Positions 1 through 5,282 of a stretch of 6,712 nt of DNA are shown here, one piece after another. The position numbers were made by a program, and so were the translations under genes. Numbering within the stretch: the stretch's first letter is position 1; each line of letters begins with the position of its first letter. The notes under the pieces are model-generated. The model searched no databases. It was given only the letters and a program-made list of their open reading frames with translations, and was not told the origin of the DNA. Source of the stretch: JAEUPI01 sp035499355 (lineage in GTDB: Bacteria > Pseudomonadota > Gammaproteobacteria > Burkholderiales > Burkholderiaceae_C); contig DATJYZ010000008.1 of assembly GCA_035499355.1 (NCBI GenBank), positions 1 through 6,712 on the forward strand, given 5' to 3'.

Positions 1-274
1 GATCCTCGGCCATGCCCGAGCGTTCGAGGATCAGCCCCATGAAGGTGAAGAACGGGATCGCCAGCAGTGTCTCGTTGGCCATGATCCCGAACACCCGCAG
101 CGGCAGCGCCTGCAGCAGGCTCTCCATCCCGGGCACGCCGAGTTCGACGCCGAGCCAGCCGAAGAACAGGCCACATGCGGCCAGCGAAAACGCGACCGGA
201 AAGCCCAGCAGAAGGAAGACGACCAGCCCCGAGAACATGATCGGGGCCAGGTTCGCGAGCACCCAGGCGGTCAT
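1..274 (-). CDS. dctM: TRAP transporter large permease, DctM family (N-terminal part, cut by window edge)
   Basis: Only the first 91 codons lie in the window; the gene runs off the left edge. The large membrane subunit of a TRAP transporter carries out sodium-coupled, binding-protein-dependent uptake of organic acids or related solutes across the inner membrane. The visible part begins MTAWVLANLAPIMF and shows a first hydrophobic segment (about residues 5-25) running into GFPVAFSLA, a signature typical of DctM, then a second hydrophobic stretch (to about residue 42). The segment NETLLAIPFFTFMGLILERSG (about 68-88) also matches the family N-terminal region. The ATG at 274 overlaps the dctQ stop as ATGA, so the two subunits are translationally coupled. 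No gene for the periplasmic binding protein DctP lies upstream. The substrate cannot be told from this fragment. Confidence 0.93.
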   Translation of the reverse strand, partial: MTAWVLANLAPIMFSGLVVFLLLGFPVAFSLAACGLFFGWLGVELGVPGMESLLQALPLRVFGIMANETLLAIPFFTFMGLILERSGMAED

Positions 275-864
275 GGCTTGGCCCCCTGCTCGCGCCCGCG
301 GAGCTCTTCAGCGAGTTGCTCTTCTGCTGTCTTCTCCTGCTTCTTCTTGCCAGGGTCGCCGACCAGCCCCATCAGGAATGCCACGCGCTTGATCAGCTCG
401 GAGACGCCCTGCAGGCCCAGCAGCGTGAAGCCCAAAGGCACCATCGCATAGACCGGCCAGCGGATCAGGCCACCGGCGTTGGAAGACATCTCGCCGTGGA
501 TGTACGCCTTGGTGACCAGCGGCCAGACCAGCGTCACGATCTCGTAGACGAACGGCATCAGGAAGCAGACGATGCCGAAGATCTCGACCTTCACCTGCGT
601 GGGCCGACTGAACCTGTGCAGTACCACGTCGATCTTCACGTGGTCCTGCCGCAGCAGCGTGTAGCCGGCGGCCACCAGGAAGACAGCGGCGAACAGATAC
701 CACTGAATCTCGAGGAATGCGTTCGAGCTGGTGTCGAACACCTTGCGCACCGTGGCGTTGCCGGCGCTGATCAGCACCGCGGCGAGGACCAGCCACGCCA
801 CCCAACGCCCGACGAACTCGTTGATGCTGTCGATCCAGCGCGACAGCGCTAGCAATGCCGGCAC
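271..864 (-). CDS. dctQ: TRAP transporter small permease, DctQ family
   Basis: This 197-residue protein is the small membrane subunit that partners DctM in a TRAP transporter. Four hydrophobic segments are visible at about residues 21-38, 52-71, 93-116 and 136-158, the usual DctQ topology. Family-typical features are the LEIQWYLFA stretch (51-59) and RQDHVKIDV (72-80) after the second helix. The sequence style resembles the mannitol/chloroaromatic (FcbT2-like) branch rather than the C4-dicarboxylate branch; that subgroup call is inference. The C-terminal tail (about 171-197) is cytoplasm-like and rich in Lys and Glu. The start is GTG at 864: it has a good Shine-Dalgarno, GAGGGG, at 876-871, six bases upstream. 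The stop overlaps the dctM ATG by four bases. The gene before it (DUF442) ends 133 bases away with a strong hairpin between, so dctQM is probably its own transcription unit. Confidence 0.93.
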   Translation of the reverse strand: MPALLALSRWIDSINEFVGRWVAWLVLAAVLISAGNATVRKVFDTSSNAFLEIQWYLFAAVFLVAAGYTLLRQDHVKIDVVLHRFSRPTQVKVEIFGIVCFLMPFVYEIVTLVWPLVTKAYIHGEMSSNAGGLIRWPVYAMVPLGFTLLGLQGVSELIKRVAFLMGLVGDPGKKKQEKTAEEQLAEELRGREQGAKP

Positions 865-921
865 AGATGTCCCCTCGTGTTGTGCGCCCGCGCACGGCGA
901 CGCCGCACCCGGGGCGACCGC

Positions 922-927
922 ATTCTA
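922..927 (-). promoter_or_regulatory. Possible -10 element for dctQM
   Basis: The minus strand reads TAGAAT here, five of six matches to the sigma-70 -10 consensus, about 58 bases before the dctQ start. The best -35 at normal spacing (TTCCCC, 16 bases upstream) is poor. A TATATA at 955-960 is another AT-rich spot in an otherwise GC-rich gap. Weakly supported. Confidence 0.3.
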
Positions 928-963
928 GGAAGGGGGAATCAGCGGGGAAGCCGGTATATACGC

Positions 964-993
964 GCACCGCGGGCGGAGCGGCCCGCGTGGTGC
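964..993 (-). terminator. GC-rich hairpin after the DUF442 gene; possible terminator
   Basis: Arms 968-974 (CGCGGGC) and 981-987 (GCCCGCG) pair perfectly around a 6-base loop. Beyond a 2-base bulge (988-989), GCAC at 964-967 pairs with GTGC at 990-993. It lies just past the DUF442 stop on the minus strand and ahead of dctQ, the right place for a terminator of the rpsU-yqeY-DUF442 unit. There is no T-run after the stem on the minus strand, so it is not a classic intrinsic terminator; it may stabilise an mRNA 3' end. Confidence 0.4.
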
Positions 994-997
994 ACGC

Positions 998-1345
998 TCA
1001 GAGTGCACTGGCGGCGGCATACAGCCGCGTCGATCGCGCGCCGGAGCGGCAGAACGCCAGGATCGGTCGCGGCAACTCGGCCAGCAACCGGGCGAAGGCG
1101 GCGATCTCCTCGGGCGATTGGTAGGCGCTCGACACCGGCAGGAAGCGGTATTCGAGACCGGCAGCCAGCGCTGCCGCTTCGATGCTCGCGCTGGTCGGCT
1201 GGTGCGGCCCTTCCTCGAAATCGGGCCGGTTGTTGACGACGCTGCGAAAGCCCGCGCGCGCGGCCTCGGCCATTGCCTGGGGGGTCAGTTGTGGCGCGAC
1301 GCAGACATCGGGCGCGATAGGGCGGATCGGAAGGGTGTCGCTCAT
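998..1345 (-). CDS. DUF442 / TIGR01244-type phosphatase or sulfurtransferase-like protein
   Basis: A 115-residue soluble protein of the DUF442 family (beta-lactamase-hydrolase-like phosphatase, TIGR01244), a fold related to dual-specificity phosphatases and rhodaneses. Visible family motifs are the N-terminal IRPIAPDVCVAPQLT, the VVNNRPDFEEG segment (about residues 37-46) and the active-site loop CRSGARS with Cys99 and Arg104. The spacing is CxxxxR, the six-residue loop length typical of sulfurtransferases rather than the CX5R of phosphatases. Some family members, such as the N-terminal domain of Blh, act in sulfide detoxification; which activity applies here is not known. The ATG at 1345 is preferred, seven bases after the yqeY stop. 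A TTG at 1363 inside yqeY would add six residues but has no clear ribosome site. At 115 residues it is slightly short for the family. Confidence 0.85.
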   Translation of the reverse strand: MSDTLPIRPIAPDVCVAPQLTPQAMAEAARAGFRSVVNNRPDFEEGPHQPTSASIEAAALAAGLEYRFLPVSSAYQSPEEIAAFARLLAELPRPILAFCRSGARSTRLYAAASAL

Positions 1346-1352
1346 CGGGGTC

Positions 1353-1799
1353 TCACTTGGCAAGGGCCTGTTTGACCGCAGCCGACAGCAGCGCCATGTC
1401 GGCCTTGCCGGCGAGCTGCGCCTTGGCGGCGCCCATCACCTTGCCCATGTCGGCGGGGCCCTTGGCACCGGTCTGCGCGACGATGCGCGACACTTCGTCG
1501 GCGATCTCCTGTGCGCTCAGGCGCTGGGGCAGGTAGGCCTCCAGCACGCCGATCTCGGCGGTCTCCTTGTCGACCAGGTCGGTCCGGCCGGCCTGCGCGA
1601 ACGCGGCCACCGAATCCTTGCGCTGCTTGATCAGCTTGTCGACGAGGCCGATCACCATGGCGTCGTCGAGCGCGATGCGCTCATCCACCTCCTTCTGCTT
1701 GCATGCCGCCAGCAGCATGCGGATGGTCGAGAGGCGATCGGTCTGCTTGGCGCGCATGGCCGCTTTCATGTCTTCGGTGATGCGGTCTTTCAGGGTCAT
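1353..1799 (-). CDS. yqeY: GatB/YqeY domain-containing protein
   Basis: A 148-residue stand-alone YqeY protein, the usual length. It is related to the C-terminal tRNA-binding tail of GatB, a subunit of Asp-tRNA(Asn)/Glu-tRNA(Gln) amidotransferase; the free-standing form's exact role is not established. It begins MTLKDRITEDMKAAMRAK and carries RLSTIRMLLAA (about residues 22-32), the LEAYLPQRLS motif (86-95) and DMGKVMGAAKAQLAGKAD (117-134), all characteristic. The ATG at 1799 is preferred: it has GGGAA at 1809-1805 with five-base spacing and gives the family length, whereas the in-frame start at 1817 lies at the edge of the rpsU-yqeY hairpin. It follows rpsU, a common order in proteobacteria, and the next gene begins seven bases after its stop. 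A tRNA-related role is inference from the family. Confidence 0.95.
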   Translation of the reverse strand: MTLKDRITEDMKAAMRAKQTDRLSTIRMLLAACKQKEVDERIALDDAMVIGLVDKLIKQRKDSVAAFAQAGRTDLVDKETAEIGVLEAYLPQRLSAQEIADEVSRIVAQTGAKGPADMGKVMGAAKAQLAGKADMALLSAAVKQALAK

Positions 1800-1817
1800 C
1801 GGCATTCCCAAATGCAA

Positions 1818-1850
1818 GAGCCCGCGCCGGTAAGGATCCCGCGCGGGCTC
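1818..1850 (-). terminator. 10-bp hairpin between rpsU and yqeY; terminator or attenuator
   Basis: GAGCCCGCGC (1818-1827) pairs perfectly with GCGCGGGCTC (1841-1850) around a 13-base loop. On the minus strand it follows the rpsU stop by 26 bases and is followed by TTGCATTT, only moderately T-rich. It ends 18 bases before the yqeY start. It could act as a partial terminator that makes S21 mRNA more abundant than yqeY mRNA; that function is inference. Confidence 0.55.
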
Positions 1851-1876
1851 AGGCGGCGCGGCCGGCGCCGGCGCAA

Positions 1877-2089
1877 TCAGTACAGCTTCTTGGGCAGTTG
1901 CATGCTGCGCACGCGCTTGAAGTGCCGCTTGACGGCGGCCGCCTTCTTGCGCTTGCGCTCAGCAGTGGGCTTCTCGTAGAACTCACGAGCACGCAACTCG
2001 GTGAGCAGGCCCAGCTTCTCGATCGTGCGCTTGAAGCGGCGCAGGGCCACGTCGAACGGCTCGTTTTCCTTGACGCGAATGGTTGTCAT
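1877..2089 (-). CDS. rpsU: 30S ribosomal protein S21
   Basis: A 70-residue ribosomal protein S21, a small basic protein of the 30S platform needed for initiation on natural mRNAs. The sequence begins MTTIRVKENEPFDVALRRFK and continues with the EKLGLLTELRAREFYEKP segment (about residues 24-41) and an Arg/Lys-rich tail ending KKLY, all typical of bacterial S21. The ATG at 2089 is chosen because it gives the exact family N terminus; the longer frame to 2137 adds unrelated residues. Its ribosome site is weak: AAGGA at 2108-2104 is 14 bases away, farther than ideal. It heads a minus-strand unit with yqeY and the DUF442 gene. In many proteobacteria rpsU is followed by dnaG and rpoD, which are absent here. 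Confidence 0.97.
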   Translation of the reverse strand: MTTIRVKENEPFDVALRRFKRTIEKLGLLTELRAREFYEKPTAERKRKKAAAVKRHFKRVRSMQLPKKLY

Positions 2090-2192
2090 GAACGCTTCGA
2101 ATGTCCTTGGCTCCGGCGCCTTGGGTGCTGCCTGCAATCGACGGGGTCGATGCCGTGGGCTGCTGCTGGCGCCCGGGCCGGCAAAGATATTA

Positions 2193-2198
2193 ATTCTA
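2193..2198 (-). promoter_or_regulatory. Possible -10 element for rpsU
   Basis: The minus strand reads TAGAAT at 2198-2193, with an overlapping TAATAT at 2192-2187. This is the most AT-rich spot between ybiB and rpsU, and the TAG is also the ybiB stop codon. The implied leader before rpsU is about 95-100 bases. No good -35 hexamer is seen at 16-18 bases, where ybiB's GC-rich 3' end lies. Confidence 0.35.
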
Positions 2199-3164
2199 GC
2201 CCGATTCCGACCCTTCCGCGCCGCTCGGTCTGGCCGCCGTGTCGTCCAGCCGGTGCAATGCCTGCGCCAGACGGCCCACTTGCTCGGTGATGGCTGGCGG
2301 CACCGGGACCTTTTCGTCCAGCGCCGCCTCGATCCAGCGGGCTGTCGTCGCGGCGTCGGAGGCTGCGGGCAAATCGGGGACCGAACCGAGCGCCGCAGCC
2401 TCGTCGACGCTCAGGTCGGCTTGTGGCCGGCCGTGCAACCAGATGCGCTGACGCAGCCGCCGGCGTGGGTCCGCCACCGCCTCGCCTTCGGTGCCGCGCA
2501 GCAGGCCGACATGGCGGGCGGCGCGCTGCGCATGGTCGGCCATCAATTGGCCGAACTCGGGGTGTGTGTAGCTCATCAGGCACAAGCACGGCGCCCCCGT
2601 GACGGGCGACATCATCTTGGCGATCGTGTGGCCGGAGTTGCGCAGGCCGACGGTGCGGCGCACCTCGAGCAGCCGCTCCAGCGACGACGAGAGCAGCCCG
2701 GTCGGCACGAAACTGCAGTTGCGGTGACGCCAATCTGCTGCCGCCGCGCCCGCGGACGTCGCCGGCGGCAATCCCAAGGCTTCGAACACCTGTGCGGTGG
2801 TCACGCGGTTCGGGTCGTTCAGCGGTCCGTGCACGAGCACACGCACCCCGGCGCGCGACAGCAACAAGGCCAGCAGGGGTACCAGGTTAGGAAGCCGGCG
2901 CGCACCGTTGTAGCTTGCGATCGAGACCACCGCCCGGTCGCTCGTCAATGGGTTCAACCGCTCATGCAGCGCCAGCAGGAAGCCGCTCAGCTCGTCGAGC
3001 GATTCGCCTTTCATGCGCATCGCGATCGCGAACGCGCCGACCTCGAGGTCGCTCAGCCGGCCGTCGAGCAGCTGGGCCATCAGGTCCCGTGCGGCGTCGA
3101 CACCAAGCGAGCGAGCGCCCTTTGCGCCGCGGCCGATCTCACGCAGGTACGAGGCGATGGCCAT
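2196..3164 (-). CDS. ybiB: YbiB-type DNA-binding protein (TrpD-like, TrpD2)
   Basis: A 322-residue protein of the anthranilate phosphoribosyltransferase-like family, closest in style to E. coli YbiB (TrpD2, 320 residues). YbiB keeps the TrpD fold but is reported to bind nucleic acid rather than make phosphoribosyl anthranilate. The N-terminal helical domain (about 1-70) begins MAIASYLREIGRG and includes the LLDGRLSDLEVGAFAIAMRMKGES stretch (32-54, given in part). The alpha/beta part shows VHGPLNDPNRVTT (111-123), where TrpD enzymes have the KHGNR loop, then SGHTIAKMMSP (177-187) and RGTEGEAV (223-230), found in YbiB-type proteins. The Ala-rich 138-144 and the C-terminal tail look disordered. 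The ATG at 3164 gives the family length but lacks a clear Shine-Dalgarno; ATG 3218 or an upstream start to 3302 would add 18-46 Pro/Arg-rich residues. It is divergent from the PAS-GGDEF gene. Confidence 0.88.
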   Translation of the reverse strand: MAIASYLREIGRGAKGARSLGVDAARDLMAQLLDGRLSDLEVGAFAIAMRMKGESLDELSGFLLALHERLNPLTSDRAVVSIASYNGARRLPNLVPLLALLLSRAGVRVLVHGPLNDPNRVTTAQVFEALGLPPATSAGAAAADWRHRNCSFVPTGLLSSSLERLLEVRRTVGLRNSGHTIAKMMSPVTGAPCLCLMSYTHPEFGQLMADHAQRAARHVGLLRGTEGEAVADPRRRLRQRIWLHGRPQADLSVDEAAALGSVPDLPAASDAATTARWIEAALDEKVPVPPAITEQVGRLAQALHRLDDTAARPSGAEGSESG

Positions 3165-3264
3165 GGGGGTGGGCGGGCGTGGTCGCAGTCGGAGCGGCCC
3201 GTGTTTGGAGGGTGCCATTCCATCACGGGCAGCGGCCCATGCCCTGGCGCTGGCCGACAGGTCC

Positions 3265-3293
3265 GTGACGAACCGTAGGCGGACGGATATCAT
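3265..3293 (+). promoter_or_regulatory. Putative sigma-70 promoter for the PAS-GGDEF gene
   Basis: GTGACG (3265-3270) and TATCAT (3288-3293) are separated by 17 bases; they match the -35 and -10 consensus at four and five of six positions. Transcription would start near 3300, leaving a leader of roughly 37 bases before the ATG at 3337. It lies in the 172-base gap between divergent genes. Confidence 0.5.
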
Positions 3294-3336
3294 GGCCCGC
3301 ACCTAACGCGACGGGGGGCTGCACGGAGCGTTTCGA

Positions 3337-4365
3337 ATGAGCGCAGGCGCCGAAACCAACTTCCATGCCCAGGAGGCCGCGAGCGCCGGGCGTCCGGATG
3401 CGGCCTTGCTGGCCGCCGCCGGCAGGCTGTTGACGGCGTACGCATCGATGCCCGGTGTCATGTACGGCCTCAAGGACGCGAGCGACGGCCGCTACTTCGC
3501 GGCGTCGGACTCGCTGGCGCAGTTCTATGGTCGGCCGCTCGACGACGTGCTGGGCCACAACGACACCGAACTGCTCGACCCCACCCTGGGGGCGGCGATG
3601 CGGGCAGCCGACCAAACCGCGCTGGCGCACGGCCGCCAGCTCACCAGCGAGCACCGCTTCGATTGGCTCGACAAGAAGCACGACTGGGAAGTGCTGCGGG
3701 TGGTGACCGAGCTCAATGGTCGCCGCGTGCTGGCCTGCCTGTGGCGCGATCTGGCGCCGCAGCGCCTGCGCGAGTCGCAGCTGCATGCCGCAATTGAGCA
3801 GATCGAGCAGCACCAGATCGCCACGCAGCAACTGCGTCGCGAGTTCGGCGAGCAGCTGATGCGCGACAGCGCGACCGGCCTGGCGACGCGCGGCCACTTC
3901 GAAGATCAGTTGCGGCGCGAGGTCGACCTGTCGACGCGGGAGCATCGTGAGTTTGCGATGGTGCTCCTCGAGCTCGACGACGACAGCGAACGCGTCGCGG
4001 CGTTGGGCCCGCGCGCCCACGACCAGGTGCTCGAGGCGATGGGCCGCCTGTTGCGCGGCAACACGCGGGCGATGGATGCCTCGTGCAGGCTGCAAGGGCG
4101 GCGCTTCGCCGTGCTGCTATCGGGCGTCGGGCTGGCTACCGCCCACTCGCGGATGGAGGGTCTGCGTCGACAGTGCGCGACCCAGATCGTCGTGCTCGAC
4201 GGCGAGGAGCTGGGGTTCACGGTGTCGATCGGCGTGGCCAGCTTTCCGCACACCGCGCACTCGCAAACCGACCTGATGAGCGCGTGCGAAGCGGCGCTGG
4301 GCGAGGCGCGCAAGCGCGGTGGCAACACGGTGGCGCTGGCCAGCATCCGCTTCGATCCGGCGTGA
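3337..4365 (+). CDS. PAS domain protein with degenerate GGDEF domain (probable c-di-GMP receptor, not a cyclase)
   Basis: A 342-residue cytoplasmic-looking protein with no signal peptide or membrane segment. A PAS-like sensor domain spans about residues 30-138 (GVMYGLKDASDGRYFAASD, then FYGRPLDDVLGHNDTELLDP). A Gln/Glu-rich helix (about 140-172) is a likely coiled-coil linker. The GGDEF fold follows (about 176-335), starting RDSATGLATRGHFEDQL in place of the DxLTGLxNRRxF consensus. The signature GG[DE]EF is QGRRF (253-257, bases 4093-4107), and the upstream metal/GTP segment reads ELDDDSERVA instead of D-x-D-x-F-K-x-x-N-D, so substrate, metal and base contacts are lost. The I-site motif RxxD is kept: R244-A-M-D247, in the register seen in PleD (RAIDLPCR before GGEEF). 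The C-terminal VSIGVAS (296-302) is typical. Cyclase activity is therefore unlikely; binding of c-di-GMP is inferred. The start has GGAG at 3325-3328. Confidence 0.9.
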   Translation: MSAGAETNFHAQEAASAGRPDAALLAAAGRLLTAYASMPGVMYGLKDASDGRYFAASDSLAQFYGRPLDDVLGHNDTELLDPTLGAAMRAADQTALAHGRQLTSEHRFDWLDKKHDWEVLRVVTELNGRRVLACLWRDLAPQRLRESQLHAAIEQIEQHQIATQQLRREFGEQLMRDSATGLATRGHFEDQLRREVDLSTREHREFAMVLLELDDDSERVAALGPRAHDQVLEAMGRLLRGNTRAMDASCRLQGRRFAVLLSGVGLATAHSRMEGLRRQCATQIVVLDGEELGFTVSIGVASFPHTAHSQTDLMSACEAALGEARKRGGNTVALASIRFDPA

Positions 4366-4377
4366 GCGCCGGCGGCG

Positions 4378-4503
4378 TCAAGCGGCGGTGATGCCGCGCC
4401 CCACCACGTACAGCGCCAGCTCAGACAACCAGTTGGCGAACACGACCGACGGGCGATAGACGCCGATGGCATGTGCCAGGCGCGCGCCCAGCGCGCCGGT
4501 CAC
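4378..4503 (-). CDS. Possible small ORF of 41 codons overlapping the EVE gene stop; function unknown
   Basis: A GTG at 4503 shares a GTGA overlap with the EVE stop codon and opens a 41-codon frame ending TGA at 4378. The protein reads MTGALGARLAHAIG, then VYRPSVVFANWLSELALYVVGRG (about residues 15-37, given by its key features Tyr16, Trp26 and two hydrophobic runs). About 36 of 41 third codon positions are G or C, as in the neighbouring genes, and the composition is protein-like, unlike the Arg/Pro-rich frames opposite real genes. The hydrophobic stretch (about 19-35) could be an amphipathic or short membrane helix. It ends 12 bases from the PAS-GGDEF stop on the other strand. I do not recognise the family. 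It could also be a chance open frame, as no Shine-Dalgarno is needed only if it is coupled to the EVE gene. Confidence 0.45.
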   Translation of the reverse strand: MTGALGARLAHAIGVYRPSVVFANWLSELALYVVGRGITAA

Positions 4504-4964
4504 GCGCGCAGCAGCGCGAGCACCGCGCGCCACTCGTCGGGCTGCACCGGCGTGATCGACAGGCGGTTGCCCGGCCGCAGCACGACCATGGCGGCCAACT
4601 CGGGTCGCTCGCGCATCTCGCGCAGGCTCAGCAGGCGGGTCTTCTTGACCAGTTTGACGTCCACGTGCATCCAGCGCGGTGACTCGCGCGTGGACTTGGG
4701 GTCGAAGTACTTGCTCTTGCGGTCGAACTGCGTGGCGTCGGGGTATGCGGCGCTGCACACCTCAGCCAGCCCGGCGACGCCGGGCTCGGCACACGACGAA
4801 TGATAGAAGAGCACGCCGTCGCCGATGCGCATCTGGTCGCGCATGAAATTGCGGGCCTGGTAGTTGCGCACGCCGGTCCACGGCAGCCGTTTGCCGGGCG
4901 CGCTGCCGAGGTCGTCGATCGAAGCCTCGTCGGGCTCGCTCTTCATCAACCAGTAGTGGGTCAT
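4500..4964 (-). CDS. EVE domain-containing protein
   Basis: A 154-residue protein made of a single EVE domain (formerly DUF55), a PUA-like fold related to the thymocyte nuclear protein THYN1. EVE domains are thought to recognise modified bases in DNA or RNA; the bacterial role is unsettled. Motifs seen in order: YWLMKSEPD (residues 4-12), WTGVRNYQARNFMRD (29-43), GDGVLFYHSSCAEPGVAG (48-65), SKYFDPKS (84-91), WMHVDVKLVKK (98-108) and the C-terminal GNRLSITPV (132-140). Length and motif order are those of the full family. The ATG at 4964 has GAGG at 4975-4972 with seven-base spacing. It sits directly after 6S RNA on the same strand, so it may be read from the ssrS promoter. Its stop overlaps the start of a possible small ORF. 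Confidence 0.95.
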   Translation of the reverse strand: MTHYWLMKSEPDEASIDDLGSAPGKRLPWTGVRNYQARNFMRDQMRIGDGVLFYHSSCAEPGVAGLAEVCSAAYPDATQFDRKSKYFDPKSTRESPRWMHVDVKLVKKTRLLSLREMRERPELAAMVVLRPGNRLSITPVQPDEWRAVLALLRA

Positions 4965-5015
4965 CGTGGTGCCTCGGCTTGCGCCCGGCGGCGCCGCGAT
5001 GAGAGGTGCGAAAGT

Positions 5016-5189
5016 GTCCGCCGCGCACCGAAGGCCGCATTCCTGAACCCAGGGGATTCAGGTGGGCCCGGTCAGCAAGGCTTCGGGTTCATCTGACGCG
5101 AGACGATCGCACCTGCCAAGCAATGTTCCAAGCCCTAGCTCGTTGAGCATCGGTTCAAGGAAATAAGAACCTCCGCGCACGCGGCGGAC
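5016..5189 (-). ncRNA. ssrS: 6S RNA
   Basis: The minus-strand transcript from 5189 to 5016 (174 nt) has the 6S RNA layout: a long imperfect rod with a central bubble that mimics an open promoter and binds sigma-70 RNA polymerase. The ends form a perfect 10-bp closing stem, GTCCGCCGCG (5189-5180) with CGCGGCGGAC (5025-5016). Near the 3' side a 9-bp hairpin (5042-5062, loop CCT) with CACCTGAA and GGGTTCAGG corresponds closely to the CACCUUGAACC/GGGUUCAAGG element of E. coli 6S RNA. The 5' segment CCTTGAACCGATG resembles the E. coli CCCUGAGCCGAU region. It lies directly downstream of zapA, as in E. coli and most proteobacteria. Exact ends are inferred from the stem and from the -10 box 7 bases upstream; processed ends may differ by several bases. 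Where E. coli has ygfA, this genome has an EVE gene. Confidence 0.9.
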
Positions 5190-5195
5190 GAGATC

Positions 5196-5223
5196 ATTCT
5201 ACGCGCGGCTTCGCGCAACGCAA
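5196..5223 (-). promoter_or_regulatory. Promoter of 6S RNA
   Basis: The minus strand carries TTGCGT (5223-5218), a 16-base spacer and TAGAAT (5201-5196). The -10 ends six bases before 5189, where the 10-bp closing stem of 6S RNA begins, so position and transcript agree. The spacer contains a small inverted repeat, GCGCG/CGCGC (5203-5207 with 5212-5216). The -35 is weak, matching the consensus at only three positions. Confidence 0.65.
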
Positions 5224-5282
5224 TGCGCATCGAGCGCATCCCCGGCGTGACGGATCGACGCTTGCTGCGGTCGGCTTGCCGC

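Noticed and set aside
1182..1979. 265-codon open frame on the plus strand.
   Set aside because: It runs antisense across the DUF442 gene, yqeY and the rpsU 3' end, all with recognised proteins, and shows no known motif.
2001..3278. 425-codon open frame on the plus strand.
   Set aside because: It lies antisense to ybiB and rpsU, is rich in Arg, Gln and Pro with no recognisable domain, and is a product of high GC on the opposite strand of real genes.
3223..4095. 290-codon open frame on the minus strand.
   Set aside because: It is antisense to the PAS-GGDEF gene, whose domains and ribosome site are clear; the composition is shadow-like, with repeated Gln, Arg and Ala.
3337..4365. Active diguanylate cyclase.
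   Set aside because: The GGDEF signature and the metal- and guanine-binding residues are replaced, so only the fold and the RxxD site remain.
4366..4377. Bidirectional terminator between the convergent PAS-GGDEF gene and the small ORF.
   Set aside because: The gap is 12 bases; the surrounding GC-rich repeats form no clean stem with a T-run.
4504..4758. Upstream extension of the 41-codon small ORF into the EVE gene, for 126 codons in all.
   Set aside because: The extra part is Arg-rich out-of-frame sequence inside the well-supported EVE gene; only the last 41 codons look protein-like.
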